Notes under the pieces: generated by a model | The model's input: only the letters and a program-made list of their open reading frames with translations | Told to the model about the DNA's origin: nothing | Databases searched by the model: none | Program-made: the position numbers and the translations under genes | In this document: in pieces, positions 34,096 to 45,914 of the stretch | Layout: each line of letters begins with the position of its first letter | Position numbering within the stretch: the stretch's first letter is position 1 | Origin: Straminergon stramineum | Lineage: Eukaryota > Streptophyta > Bryopsida > Hypnales > Calliergonaceae | Length of the DNA: 64,000 bases | Direction: 5' to 3' | Assembly (NCBI GenBank): GCA_963920665.1 | Contig: OY987272.1 | Location: 253,001 to 317,000, forward strand

Positions 34096-36495
34096 GGCAA
34101 CTAGCTCGACAAGGTAGATTTTTGTGGATGTTGCAGAGAACATTGGCACATTATTGTAAAACTAAGTTGATGTTATCATTGACGTTGACGTTTTATTTTA
34201 CATGACTAAAGAGTGAAGACATGTTGATCTTTTTCGGAATGCAAAAAGAAACTTAGGCTACCATGTCACCAAGTAAACCCATTTTGACTAAAGTTAAGTC
34301 AATAAAAATTACTACAATCTATGGTTAAATGCTGACCATTAGTAAAAACTTTAGAAGAAGGTTATCCACATGGCATACTTTGCCAAAAAAGGAAAATGGA
34401 TGGATGTGCACCATGGATGAAAAGATATGGTCTTTATACAAGTGCGGTGGTAGGAAGTGAAAAAATCAATATGAGATATGTGAAGCAAGAATTGTGTTCA
34501 ATGTCAAGTATTTGTAACAACATCTAGACATCCGAAACAACAATAGATATTTGAAACAATTTTTAGATGTCTAAAACAACATCAAGATGTACCATGGTCA
34601 AGTTCCCATATTGTAGTTATCCCATATCTTTTGTCACACCATAGACGAGCAATGGATATAAATATAACCTTCATACCCTTAAATCTCACTAACATTCAAA
34701 GAAAAAATTCCTTCATTTGGCCATTAAAAATTTTCTTGATGGTAGATGGTAAGTTTTCTTCAATTCTTGTTGAATTCAACAATTTTTCTTGTTCATTTTT
34801 AAAAAAAATTATTTTAAATAATTATTTTTTGGTGATCTTGCCATATGAGTATGGCATGTACCAATTGATGCCTGAAAAATTGTCTAGACATCTAATTCTA
34901 TGTCTCAAAAAGTAGCATTAAAATTTTCAAATGACATAAAAGCATACTTACTAGGCATGCCACATCATCATTGGTTACCACGTCACTTTTCCCGCCGCTA
35001 CGTCAAGTGCCACTATGCCACATCTCAAATGGGCTAGATGATAAAAAATCCCACATGGCTTTTCTTGCCTACATGGAGCTTACATAATGTCCACATTCCA
35101 CATTGTGGGGAGCTTCAAAAACCCTGTTTTCAATGATGTTAAAAAAAAACAAGCTAAAATTGGGCGTGTTTTGGCTTGTCCATTATAATGAATTTTAGGT
35201 GACATCCAAACTAACTACTTCCATGTCAAATTGAATGCCTTGAGATGTTTTTTTTGACATTAAAAAAAAACTCCAGTTTCTTATGGTGGTTGCTCGGCCA
35301 ATCCCATGAAGATATGGAGAGACTTTTCTAAGTGCTTTGTATTGAGGGATTGAAAAATGAAACTCAAGAGGACTACATTGGTGCCACAAATGCTTTCAAG
35401 GAAAATTGTAATGACTGTAGCTTCCTCGAGGGCACCAAAATACGCCAACAACTAGGTGTGTTGCTTGCATTGTAGCTTACCACGGGCTTCTAAAATGTGC
35501 AAGTAAATTTTTTTTATCTTGTCTTATATGTTTGTTATGCAACTCACGATGTATACACAATAATTTCATTGCAATTTTCTTCCACTTCATAAATGCATGT
35601 TGTTGTGGTACACAAGGAAAACGGATATGTGTGTTAGGCAAGAGCAATAGCACTTTTCCAAAATCAAACCAACATGACTTCTAACTATGTGACGGTGTTT
35701 GTCTTCTCTACAAATTGAAGGTATAGTTCAATATTCTTTGGTAGGATCCTAAAATAGTTGTTTTTGCATGTATAGGTAGCATTTCTTTCATCACTAAGTG
35801 AACCTAGCATAGGGGACCTTCACCTACTACAATCCCTTGTTTTCTTAGAAATGGAGGGGCCGCCTTTGACGCAACTCCTACTACCCTTCTATTTGGGAGG
35901 TGCATTCCTCTACTTAGTATGGATGACAAGTGAGCCAAGCACTTAACAACCTCTCCTTGCTTCTCAATAGTTAACTTGGCATTCTCATTGACAATATAGG
36001 TACTCTCATGAAGATGGCGGTCTTTTTCACATTGATGTTGTATTTACTTGGAAAAAAATTTCAACTACACCTCGATCTATTTTAGACCTTTGAAGCTCCC
36101 TACTAGCTTTGGCCATCCTTTTTGTTTGTCGAGTCATGTTATTGCCACTTGCCCATGTGGCTTAAGTAATGAGGTTGTGTTCAAAGAAATTCTTCCTTCT
36201 TACTATTGTGTTGCCCACCCGTTGTCTAGTACTACACTCCAACATGCTGCTAGAACTGAATGATGACCACAAGTGTCACCCCAACTCAAATCAGGGGTTG
36301 TTGTTGTACACTTATTGTGACATTTCTAGAAGACCTTGGCAGTCCTAATGTTGTGTTACTGCTCCATTGCTACCACACTAACAATGTGTGTGTATTGATG
36401 TCGTTTGTTCCTTCCATTTGTTTAGCAATGTCCATCGGATCCTCTATTTGGGGGTCACTCTCATGCACCTTTACATTTTGTGTGCTTTATAGTTT
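34096..36495. other. Spacer, probably remains of the Harbinger element
   Basis: No intact gene. The frames at 36048-36263 and 36260-36499 are likely shadows of decayed minus-strand sequence. A patch at 34940-35110 contains several 'cacat/catg' phrases but no defined repeat. Confidence 0.35.
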
Positions 36496-37301
36496 CTAGA
36501 TCTCATAGTTGCCATCCTCATGAAAAAGCAGATCTTGGGTATATGGTGGTTGCATACTTAGTCTACTACCAAACCACTCATGTATGTTGTAGAAGAGGTC
36601 TTGGGCAAAGGAACATGGTAGTCCTTTGCTTTTCCATTTGGCTGTTGTTACATCCCAATAGACCACTCCATTTCTGTCAATGCGAACAAAGAAGCCAACA
36701 ATGCGCTTACATTCAAGTATAATTGATTCCATTTCATCTTTCATGTTGCACAATCACAAGGCCATATTTGTTATATTGAGACCTTTCACAATCTCAATTT
36801 TATCCTCGACTCGAGGATAAACCATTTTATCTCTTTACTGGTATTTTTTTATAAATAGGTAACAACACCAACTTTAGAATTTCATTATAGGATCACTATT
36901 TGAGCATTATTTATTTTTGGTTTCAATTCCTAATTTTTTAAATGAATTTTCCAATAACTAGCATTCTGTCTCAAAATCTACGAAAAGTCTCAATATAACG
37001 AATATGACTTTTCATGTGGACATCGTGGAAAACTATACTTCATGCCTTCTTGGCTAACTCATTTGCCACTTATTGGAATCTAGGTTCATTAGGTCGTGCC
37101 CATCTCTCGTGTCAATCTCTTGACGAAACATGTCCCTCTTAGCTTTTGCCAATGTTGTAACCTCTTGGGGCTGTTAATTAGACCCCTAATCTTTATAGCA
37201 TGCTTCAAGTAATTTGATTGAATTGTTGCAGATGGAGGACTTGGGTGTGGCGCTTGAATTGGTGGCCTTGTGAGAGATGTATTTACTTGGTTGAAAACCA
37301 T
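36496..37301 (-). pseudogene. Possible Myb/trihelix-like partner protein of the Harbinger element
   Basis: On the minus strand 37301-37089 encodes a Pro-rich start (RPPIQAPHPSPP). The following reading shows scattered WxRPNEPRF and ANELAKKA phrases. 36753-36496 encodes 85 residues, including VVYWDVTTAKWKSKGLPCSF and AQDLFYNIHEWFG. The 'YWD...LP.sF...L...' pattern resembles the region after the trihelix/Myb-like domain in proteins encoded by plant Harbinger elements. Such elements usually carry a transposase plus a Myb-like ORF. Convergent placement about 2.4 kb from the transposase relic fits that layout. It is broken by stops between segments. The assignment rests on pattern memory only. Confidence 0.35.
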
Positions 37302-39001
37302 GACAATACCTTCACATGCACATACTCATTAAAACTCACGACATTTTTTTACTAAAAATTTACTACAACGTCAAAATGTGTGTGTTTTAAGTGTAGGTCT
37401 AGGGTTTCAATGGAAAGGATTTTCAAAAGCTCATAAGAACACCAAACTTATATACCTTTAGATAGAACAAAGCAACTTGAAGCTGTTGTACTATATGTTG
37501 AAGCATCAAACAAGTTTTCCATGATTCAATTTCTACACTTAAAACCAAAGAACATTCAAGTGATCACACTATAAAGAAAGACATTAGTATGACAAGAATG
37601 GACTATAGATCGGTTGTGGTGGAGTAAGACGATCAACATAAACGTGATCAAAGGCATCAATGTAGTCGATAGAGTTTTTGTAGTGCACCACAATGTTGTG
37701 AGAGCGATGTTGTACGTGGGCATGGCATACCAATTTGTACCCATAGATCCCATGTATTAAGCTACCATCATTCACTTTCATGTCTCCATTTTTAGTAAAT
37801 TGTTAGTCCCAACTTCCAATGTTTATTGCTTTATAGCTAGTAGTTTGCAAAACCAAGGCGCTACTCTTTGCTAATTGTCCATTTCAAGTGTTATTAATTA
37901 AAAGCCGCCTGGAATATCTCAAATCTTCATTTCTTGAAGTTTTCAATCTTACATATAGACCACCACAAACACCATAAGATCTGGAATAGTGAACTTGAAC
38001 TCTCTCCTAACCAATAGCTCTTACTTTGTGTCAATTGGGCATCTACTTAGGCTCGGGAATTACACAACACCACAATTGAAAACAACCAAGGTCTTATTCT
38101 CCCTTGACCACCTACTTCTCTCATGGTTAACACCAGGTGTGAACGTACACCTTAAGACTTTAAATTTCTTCATACTATTATCAATGGTATTTAGTTGTTT
38201 GATATTATAAAATTTTGTGAATTTGTGAATATCTATAAATTTTTTAATTTCAAATTATAAGTTATAAACTAGGGCTTTGCATTGCTAAGCATAATTGTTG
38301 ATAATTGTTTGTCATTAACTTGAAGAAAATACTAATAACATGATGGTGCAAAAAAAGAATCAATGTCTTTTATGCAAGGGTGGGACCTCTACCTCTTTAG
38401 TGCAATTAGATTATGTGCAATATTGACTTCCTATCATCTCAAAAAAATGCATATTGAAAAAAATCTCATAAGCAATTTAGAATAAAAGTAAAGTAGGGAC
38501 CAAATAGTGGGTAACATGTCATGACTTTTAGGATAACTCCGATGAACTTGAATGCAAAAGAATAGATTTGTCCCTTATGATAGAACCTAGCAAGCACACA
38601 TTTTCACAATTTATATGTTTGGATGACACATACATTGCAAACTAGTGACTTTTCAACTCATGAAAAACATGAACACATCTGAAATGGTTTTTCTTTTACT
38701 ATGGTTTCCTAAAGTTTTGCAAATTCCTCATCAAAAATCTTATAATGACATATTGAAGTGCTAAAATTAGATTATAGAAGTCTTTACATGACTGAATTCA
38801 TTACATTATGTGCAACATATATGCTCTTAATATAATCGAGTTGTCTCATTATCCTCAACAAACAAGCTCAAGTCCATTATATGAGAAGTTTGTAAGAAGT
38901 AATTTGTAAGAACATAATTACCTTGAGGTGCTATAATTGAGAATATGTAGGATTTTGATAATCAAACAAGTATTTACATAGAAATAGTTGCTATCAATGA
39001 G
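37302..39001. other. AT-rich gene-free DNA
   Basis: No gene was recognised. Frames of 65-73 residues at 37556-37781 (minus) and 37989-38210 match nothing I know. Confidence 0.35.
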
Positions 39002-39005
39002 TTAA

Positions 39006-39906
39006 ACCCTATAGGTTTTTAGTGTTTTTAGGCCCAAAACTACTTCAACATACTCAAACCCAAAACAAAGCTAAAATCTTCATCAATATTTATTTATTAA
39101 CAAATACAACCATATAATCCTTTAGTTAACTTACTAGGGTACACCCTCCTAAAATTTCTAAACAAAAACTTACCAATTGCAAGATCAAGTTGCTTGAATT
39201 TCAAAAACAAATATTTTCAGCACTTCCCAAATGATTAGATTTCATCTTTGAAACTTTTTACACAAAAATGTGTAGGTCCAACAACTTGATACTCTCTATA
39301 ATATATTGAAGAAATAATTTGGAAATACCTGTAAAAAATTTCCAACAAAACATATTTTAGATTCATGCTTGGAAAAAATAGTAAATAGAAAGAAGTAGAA
39401 TATGATTTAAAATACTAAATTGTTAAGAATTTAGTTAAGGAATTGAAAAATGACAATTATCCCAATGGTTGTAATATTGTAATAAACAATTTACACCCAA
39501 TGTGGTGTTTTTTTTCAAAAATATTGAAAATTGAATTAAATAAAGGACTTCAAAGTTTATCTTAGAGCAAAGATTCTATAACTACTCGCAAATAGAAGCT
39601 CTTCATAACTTGAAGCTTGCCACATATATAGAGAGATTTGGAAAATCAATTTCAAATTTTTATTTCTTAAGAAAGTTATTTTTAAAGGATTTTTTTGAGC
39701 TACATGAGCTGCTTGCTAAGCAATGAAAATTATATATCATGCAATAACTTTTTAACCATGTAGTCAAAAATTATGAAAATTGTTGCACCTTAAAGATACT
39801 CCTCATCCACATGTTGTATGAAATTTTTAAAGGAAAAAAAAGAAAAACTCCATTTGTAGTGAATTGCCTAAAATCACCATGTTACCAAAAAATGGTCCTT
39901 TTTGGG
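39006..39906 (-). mobile_element. Chimeric TTAA-type element, ~901 bp
   Basis: TTAA lies at 39002-39005 and at 39907-39910. The right terminus, reverse-complemented, reads CCCAAAAAGGACCATTTTTT. From about 39906 down to 39480 the minus strand follows the left half of the 24871-25795 element, with blocks 'aacatggtgatttt', 'actacaaatggag' and 'aatcaatttc'. The left part, 39030-39400, instead resembles 62970-63320 (same strand) through 'caaaactactt', 'aaaatcttcatcaatat' and 'aatatattg'. The left terminus ACCCTATAGG fits the right end poorly, so the copy is either recombinant or its true left end lies elsewhere. Confidence 0.5.
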
Positions 39907-39910
39907 TTAA

Positions 39911-41185
39911 ACCCATGAATATACAATGTCATTGCTTAGATATCTACCTCTCAATACATTATTATTGATTTATAAGCAGCTAATCACTCATACATTCACT
40001 TGTACATGTTCAAGTCAAACTCTTGAAACTTGATACATTTGAACTTCATCTAATCACTGCAATATTGAAAAAAGTTGAGTATTCAACTATTTATTTACAT
40101 TGTTGACAATGTTGACATAAAGATAATAGTTTATACAACTTTATGAGTGAATCAGTGGAAATATCATCAACTTTGCATAGCTTGAATCAACTTTGAAACT
40201 ACAAGCATGAATTCCAAAATTAGTTTTTTAATTCAAATAATCCACTATCCTCTAGATTGATTAGCAAATACTAATTCAAACATCACACTGAAAATAGTTA
40301 GAGATTCATTTGGAAAATATTACTATAGAAATTGCATGAGATAGAAAAAAAAATGAAATCATGACGAGTAACAAGAAACAGGTAGTAGCTATTATTTAGT
40401 GATTGCAGGGGTCAAAAAAGCCTCAAAACTTACTTTTCATAATGGACAAATGCCTTCTATAAATAGATGTGTGGATGCTTGAGATAGGTTGCCCTAAAAG
40501 CCTTCCACTTAAAATGAAATGAACAGTTTGAAACACCAGTTTCATCCTCCTAACTACTTGGATAAAAATTATTTTAATTTGTGAAGATAAGTTATCAAGT
40601 TTTTGTCCTATCTAAGGGTTGGATTTGGTATTACTAGAGTTCATATTTTTTTTAAATTACAAATGTGCAAGTATGTCAAGTGGTCAAACTACATTGACTT
40701 TAGTTCTAAACTGGATTAGTCAAAATGAGGTCATAGATAGTAGAACACAAAAATTTCAGAAAATCACCATGTGAAGAGAACCTCATTTCAAATCCATTCC
40801 AACAAATTTTACTCAAAAACTAATAATATTTTGCCTATAATCGAATTTTGAAGGAATTTTGGAATTTTTCTCTCAAAATTCATAAAAAAATATTGGTGAT
40901 AGAATTGGTGAATCTAACCGTACAGATGGAATCTACAAATCATAATCTACAACTTTCATTTGTATATCAATTCCAAAATATACTTCCAAACATCACTATA
41001 TAATGATTTTTCTCAAATTGTCAATTCTGTAGATGAATCTGGACGTTTAGGGGTTAAATGACAATGAGGACCAAAATTGTCTCTTGAAGGACTTCACTAT
41101 TCATTGTAGAAACAAAGAATGCACCTATTGGTCCAATAATCAAAGTAGTTCTAATGACTACCTTGGTCATAGGGGGGCGTGTCCT
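39911..41185. other. AT-rich DNA ending in a TTAA-element terminus
   Basis: No gene. A right-hand terminus 'gacgtttagggg' followed by TTAA (41054-41057) marks the end of another TTAA-type element at 41053. Its left end could not be placed. Another short open frame at 41084-41269 is not convincing. Confidence 0.4.
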
Positions 41186-41189
41186 TTAA

Positions 41190-42117
41190 CCCCTAAAGGA
41201 CCATCATTCGTATTTGGCAATATAGAATTTTTGGGTAGGTACGTGAAACTAGAGATTTTCATATTTTAGGTTGAAATTTTATAATAAGGTGGGGATCCAG
41301 ATGAGGAATATCTTTCATGTGCACTAAATTTCATGACATTTGTAAATATGAGTCAAAAGTTATGGCCTAATATGTTATCATTCTCCTCGGGCGGGTATTC
41401 TAGGTAGATAAAAAAAATCACTTTTTTCATAAACAAAAATGAGAAATTGGTTTTCTAGAGTGATATATACATGGAAAGCTTTGAATCATTCCGGTTTCAT
41501 CAATGAGTCCAATGTTATGAAGAGTTTTAGTTTGCAGGTAGTTATGGATCCTCTATTCTAAAATAAACTTTGAAGTCCATTATTTTACTCAATTTTCAAT
41601 ATTTTTTGAAAAAAATAAAATTGTAGGATGTAGATTGTTTGTTACAACTTACATTTCAACCATTGGGGTTGTCATTTTTCAATTCCATAACTAAATTTTG
41701 AACAATTTTATATTTTGAATCATTCTCTACTTCTTTCTACTTACTATTTTTTTCCTATGTATTATACAATTCCAAATGATCTGAAAATTTTCAAGCATGT
41801 ATTCAACTTGCCTTGAAGAATGAATCTTAAGAAGCATCACCATTTGGACATTTTTTCATAAAAATGTGAGCTTGTGAAGTGTTGCTGCAAGTTCTTTTGC
41901 AAGGCCAAAAAAAGGATTTTTGTAAATTCAAAAGCTTATATCTTGCAATCCACACAGTGAGAATTTCTGAAATTTTTTCCACATCTTCTCAAACTAGATT
42001 ACTACAAGATCCTATGGTAACATGTGTCCAATTTTTTTTTCTAAAATTTAGTACTTATACTAGAAATGACAGTTTGGGAGCATTTTTGGTGAAAACATAG
42101 TCAAGACACCTAAGGGG
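41190..42117. mobile_element. TTAA-flanked non-autonomous DNA transposon, 928 bp (subfamily A)
   Basis: Second full-length copy of the element at 24871-25795. TTAA at 41186-41189 precedes CCCCTAAAGGACCATCATTC. The right end reads GACACCTAAGGGG and is followed by TTCA (42118-42121), a one-base decayed TTAA. The interior matches the other copy block by block and the length differs by only 3 bp. Divergence is substantial, so the family is old. It is non-coding. Confidence 0.78.
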
Positions 42118-42589
42118 TTCAGGATTAATTAGCATTTCCTTGAGTAATTGGGCAGTTATACTCGGAGTAAATGACATTCGTAACATTGGTCATCAAGTAA
42201 GAATTGCCTAATATAAGACTCATGTAGATATAAAGCAATAAATACATGCTATATGTCTTACTCTCAAAAGAGTGGTGCTCCAAATTAAGAGCAGACTCCT
42301 TGCTAAAAAGAAAGGCATCAACAAGAGACAAACCAATGAAGAGAACCCGAGCTAAACTCCACTATTTTCATCAAAACTTGTAAGAAACCAGTATATTACA
42401 AAGTCATCACAACCTTCTCCACCAATGTATATATAACAATTAAAAATAAATAAAAATTATTATCATCAAAAAATTCATTCTCACATTCAAAAGCCAAAAT
42501 TCAGACTGAGAAACAATACAAACAAGGGTTATTGTTGCAATTGTTTACAGTAGTAGCTCTCACTGTTCTATTCAAACAAAAACCAGACC

Positions 42590-43196
42590 CTAAATGACAG
42601 ATCCACAACATCAAAATCTCAACATCTTAGAAATTGAGAAAGCAAATGGCAGACAGATCTTGAGCATTACAAGACAACATATAGTTTTTAATTTGTTGTT
42701 CGATGGTGCACTTTCACAATCCAGAATTTTTTTTCCATAGAATCCGTTGGTACAATCCGATCAAAAAATGATCAACTATGCGATTTTGGTGAATTTTTTG
42801 AGAATGGAGAAGGCGCCATGGGTCATCACTTCATATCTGCATATCCTTTTTTCCTCACTTCAAAATGATCAGAAAAAATTATACATCAAAAATATGATGA
42901 TACGTACTCATGGAAAAAAATTAGAGTTTTTGGAGCACTTCTAAGCATTTTGATTTCAACATATGTACAAAGTACCACCTAACCAAACATCTTCCATCAA
43001 TCTTGTCAACAATGACATTTTCTCAAATTTTGTGAGATTTCGTTGATCTTTTCTCATAGAATAGCTACATACAATAAGTTTTCTTTCATTTTAATAGTGT
43101 CAATTGTCAAAATTATTCCACACAAATGAAAAATTATGCTTGTTATAAGAGCTAGTCTAGAAAACAAGAGCTATGCTTACTCTCATCCTTTTGGGG
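42590..43196. mobile_element. TTAA-type element related to 57453-57828, left end uncertain
   Basis: The right terminus 'catccttttgggg' is followed by TTAA at 43197-43200. The interior shares with 57453-57828 the order 'gtttgagaatggag', a 'cctcacttcaaaatgatc'/'cttcacgtcaatatcgtc' block, 'agagtttttggagca', 'acacaaatgaaaaattatgcttgtt' and 'aagagct'. ACCCTAAATGACAGATCC at 42588 is a candidate left end but lacks a flanking TTAA. Confidence 0.45.
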
Positions 43197-43595
43197 TTAA
43201 TTGTTCCAAGGTAAAAATACCCATTCCCATCCTTGTACCCATTCATGTATCCTAGATTTCCAATAAAATGTCCCTTAACTTCCATTAAAGTGCCCTTGAG
43301 AAGCGTCATTAACTTATCCCTATGCTTAATTGTGATTGGTTAACTATGTATTTTGTCAAATTTCAATTGTAGATCCACCTATATGTTGATTTCAATGGTC
43401 TAGGGAGCTTCCACTTTAAAAATTCTTGGAAATTACATGCCATATCTGAAAAATCTAAATTTTTTTGGAAACTACATGATTTTCAACTACTAATACTACG
43501 AAATATTATTTTTAGGAAAAGGTACCTCCAACTATGCTAAATTGGTTATTTTGACATTTTTGGGTGCTTCCACCATGGACACCTTCTAGACTTAA

Positions 43596-43814
43596 CCTTG
43601 AAAGGCCGAAATGGTGACTATGGAAATCATTCATTTTGATACCATGGAAATCATTGGTTTACAAAAAACCAAATGCACTCATTGGAAGTCAAACTACTAT
43701 AGAAGATCTCTCATTTCCACACAAAATTTTGAGAATGAATAGTTGCATTTGTGTCCTACACAAAAAGAGACTATCATCTATTGGACACTAAACGTCCATT
43801 TTGACATTTATGGG
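43596..43814. mobile_element. Short TTAA-type MITE, 219 bp, copy 1
   Basis: TTAA at 43592-43595 precedes CCTTGAAAGGCCGAAATGG. The right end, reverse-complemented, reads CCCATAAATGTCAAAATGG and is followed by TTAG. The element matches 54973-55187 in the same orientation along its whole length, with blocks 'tggaaatca-ccattttg', 'ggaagtcaaactactatagaagatct', 'gaatgaatagttgcat' and 'attggaca'. Confidence 0.65.
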
Positions 43815-43980
43815 TTAGGAAGCTTATCACATTAGAGGAAACTATAGGAATGAAGTGGAACCAAGTCAATATTCTATTAGAAGAAGAGGATTATACAAGA
43901 ATGGCAAGAAAAATTGAGGACTTAATTTTCATCCATAGAGCCTTCAAGAATCTTATAAAATGATAAAAAGCAATTTATAT

Positions 43981-44135
43981 TTATATTTTAGGTACTATTG
44001 CTTGGAAGTCAAAAACAGTGAAAATTTCATGAATGAGCAAGTTATATTTTAGGTATTGTTGCTTGGAAGTCAAAAACGGTGAAAATTTCATGAATGAGAA
44101 AGTTATATTTTAGGTATTATTGCTTGGAAGTCAAT
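43981..44135 (+). repeat. 61-bp tandem repeat, ~2.6 units
   Basis: Units start with 'ttatattttaggta' at 43981, 44042 and 44103. The first two are full length with few differences. The third is cut after 'ttgcttggaagtcaa'. The unit has no coding capacity. Confidence 0.92.
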
Positions 44136-44620
44136 AACTTTTACATCATAGGTTCAAATGCCACAAAATAAAGCCCATGCACCCCTCCTCACCAAGGGCT
44201 TTCCGACAGTACCAGGAATGTAATCAAGAGACATGCGATCTAGAAACTCTCAACGTAACAAACAAATTAAAACATGTGGTTTAGAAACTCTCAATGTAAC
44301 AAACAAATCAAAACAAACAACCTACCTTAAGGTATGGATAGATATTATATAGAGAGAGAGAAAAAAAGAGTGTGTGTGTGTGTGCACGCCTTGTATATCC
44401 ATCTCAATATAATAAAATAAAAATAAAAGTAATTTTCTAATTTGTAAATTCATAAAAACTTCAAAATTTAATAACTTTCACATACTAGATCCAAATACCA
44501 TGAAACAAAGCCTGTACAATCCTTTGTACTAAGGACTTTCCAACTTCATTGAGAACACAACTAGGAATGCATGGTCCAAAAGATCTCACCATAATGTTCA
44601 AACAAACAAAACAAAATAGT
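44136..44620 (+). repeat. Local direct duplications and microsatellites
   Basis: 'gatctagaaactctcaacgta' at about 44238 recurs at 44280 ('tttagaaactctcaatgta') with the following 'acaaacaaat'. A longer direct repeat pairs 44160-44220 ('aaaataaagcccatgca', 'aagggctttcc', 'aggaatg') with 44497-44560 ('aacaaagcctgtaca', 'aaggactttcc', 'aggaatgca'). Between them a compound (GA)n-(TG)n tract occupies 44350-44384. No gene. Confidence 0.7.
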
Positions 44621-45797
44621 CTAACTTCAAGTATGGATTTGAAATGCTTTCATTCAAACAACCATACCATAAGCATCAATGGACAAAGTCCACAAGTGGA
44701 TATACAAAATTTGTAGTGTGCAACATATTACATATTAGCATGGAAGTTTGAAGAAAAAATTAGTTGTGGTTTTAAAGAAAATTACTTTAAGAGAAATCCA
44801 TGTCCAAAACTCCATTTAGTTCACCATGATTTGGAATTCCTTTATCTTTTGTCAAGTTTTTCTTAGAACTTTGAATTTTTTTAGTACCTTGGCATGTTGG
44901 TATATCATTTAAAATTTTTGTATACAATAATTGAAGGAAATTGACATTTATAAAATCTAAAATATCAACAATTTGACAAACATGCAAATGATATATGTTG
45001 GTTCTCACAATATTTGAATTTTTCGGGGGATTGAGAACATGGGATTGCATTAGCCAATGTAGAGAGAGTATAGGTTGCAACATGGCCCACTACTATATCT
45101 TGATGCTCTTGAATTTGAAATATTTGTTGAATATGGCAATGCATTCAATTTATACTTCACAACTGTATAATGCATTATTAGGTTCAATTTTTTGGTCCAA
45201 TGACTCGAATTCATGATATACAAAATTCATTTATCAAATCAAAAAAAAATTCTCATTGTCAATATCATCAATACATGAAGACTATTTCCAAATAGGTTGC
45301 TAATAGCAAATCCTAATTGATAAACACTCAATAAAAGCATAAGAAATTCCTTTTCAAATTGGATAATTATAAAATTTGGCTCTCCACTCTTGAAGGCAAT
45401 TGGATAATAAGACTAGCTAAATAGGTTTCTTCTTCTTTCCACACTTCTTAGCAACTTTATTGGCTTTTTCTTATTATAATTTTTATTTTTCCTTCTACCT
45501 TTGTCTTTGTCAATTGAATTCTCTTTTGAAGATTTGGTTAGACATTTGTTGTATTATCCATTCAAAAATTGTTTTTGAATTGCTCGTTGGTTTACAAGCG
45601 GATTTGGAATATGTAATTGCATTACAAAATTGACACTTGATTTTACCCGAAATTTCATTTTTTTCACTCATTCTCATAGCCTCTCTCAATTCCAACAACT
45701 TCATTTCCATATGTTAATCATTAACATCCAAGTAACTGCATTTTCATTGATAGCCAAAGTAATATGCAAAGGATCCATCTATACTTCAAGAAAGTAA
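44621..45797. other. AT-rich gene-free DNA
   Basis: No gene was recognised. Frames at 44787-45083 (minus), 44995-45216 and 45510-45710 (minus) have random composition. Confidence 0.35.
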
Positions 45798-45914
45798 CCC
45801 CCTCATTGCATCGGTATTGTTGTAGTATTGTTACAATAGGGTAATAGACCAATATTGAAATTATATTGTCGCAATACTGCAAATAGTATTGCAACACTAT
45901 TGATGCAATGGGGG
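45798..45914. repeat. Fold-back / small MITE, ~117 bp
   Basis: The left arm begins CCCCCTCATTGCATCGGTA. The right arm, reverse-complemented, begins CCCCCATTGCATCAATA. Complementarity continues imperfectly through the 'ttgttgtagtattg' region. It lies in AT-rich DNA with no gene. The termini differ from the TTAA family (no flanking TTAA), so this appears to be a separate type. Confidence 0.6.
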
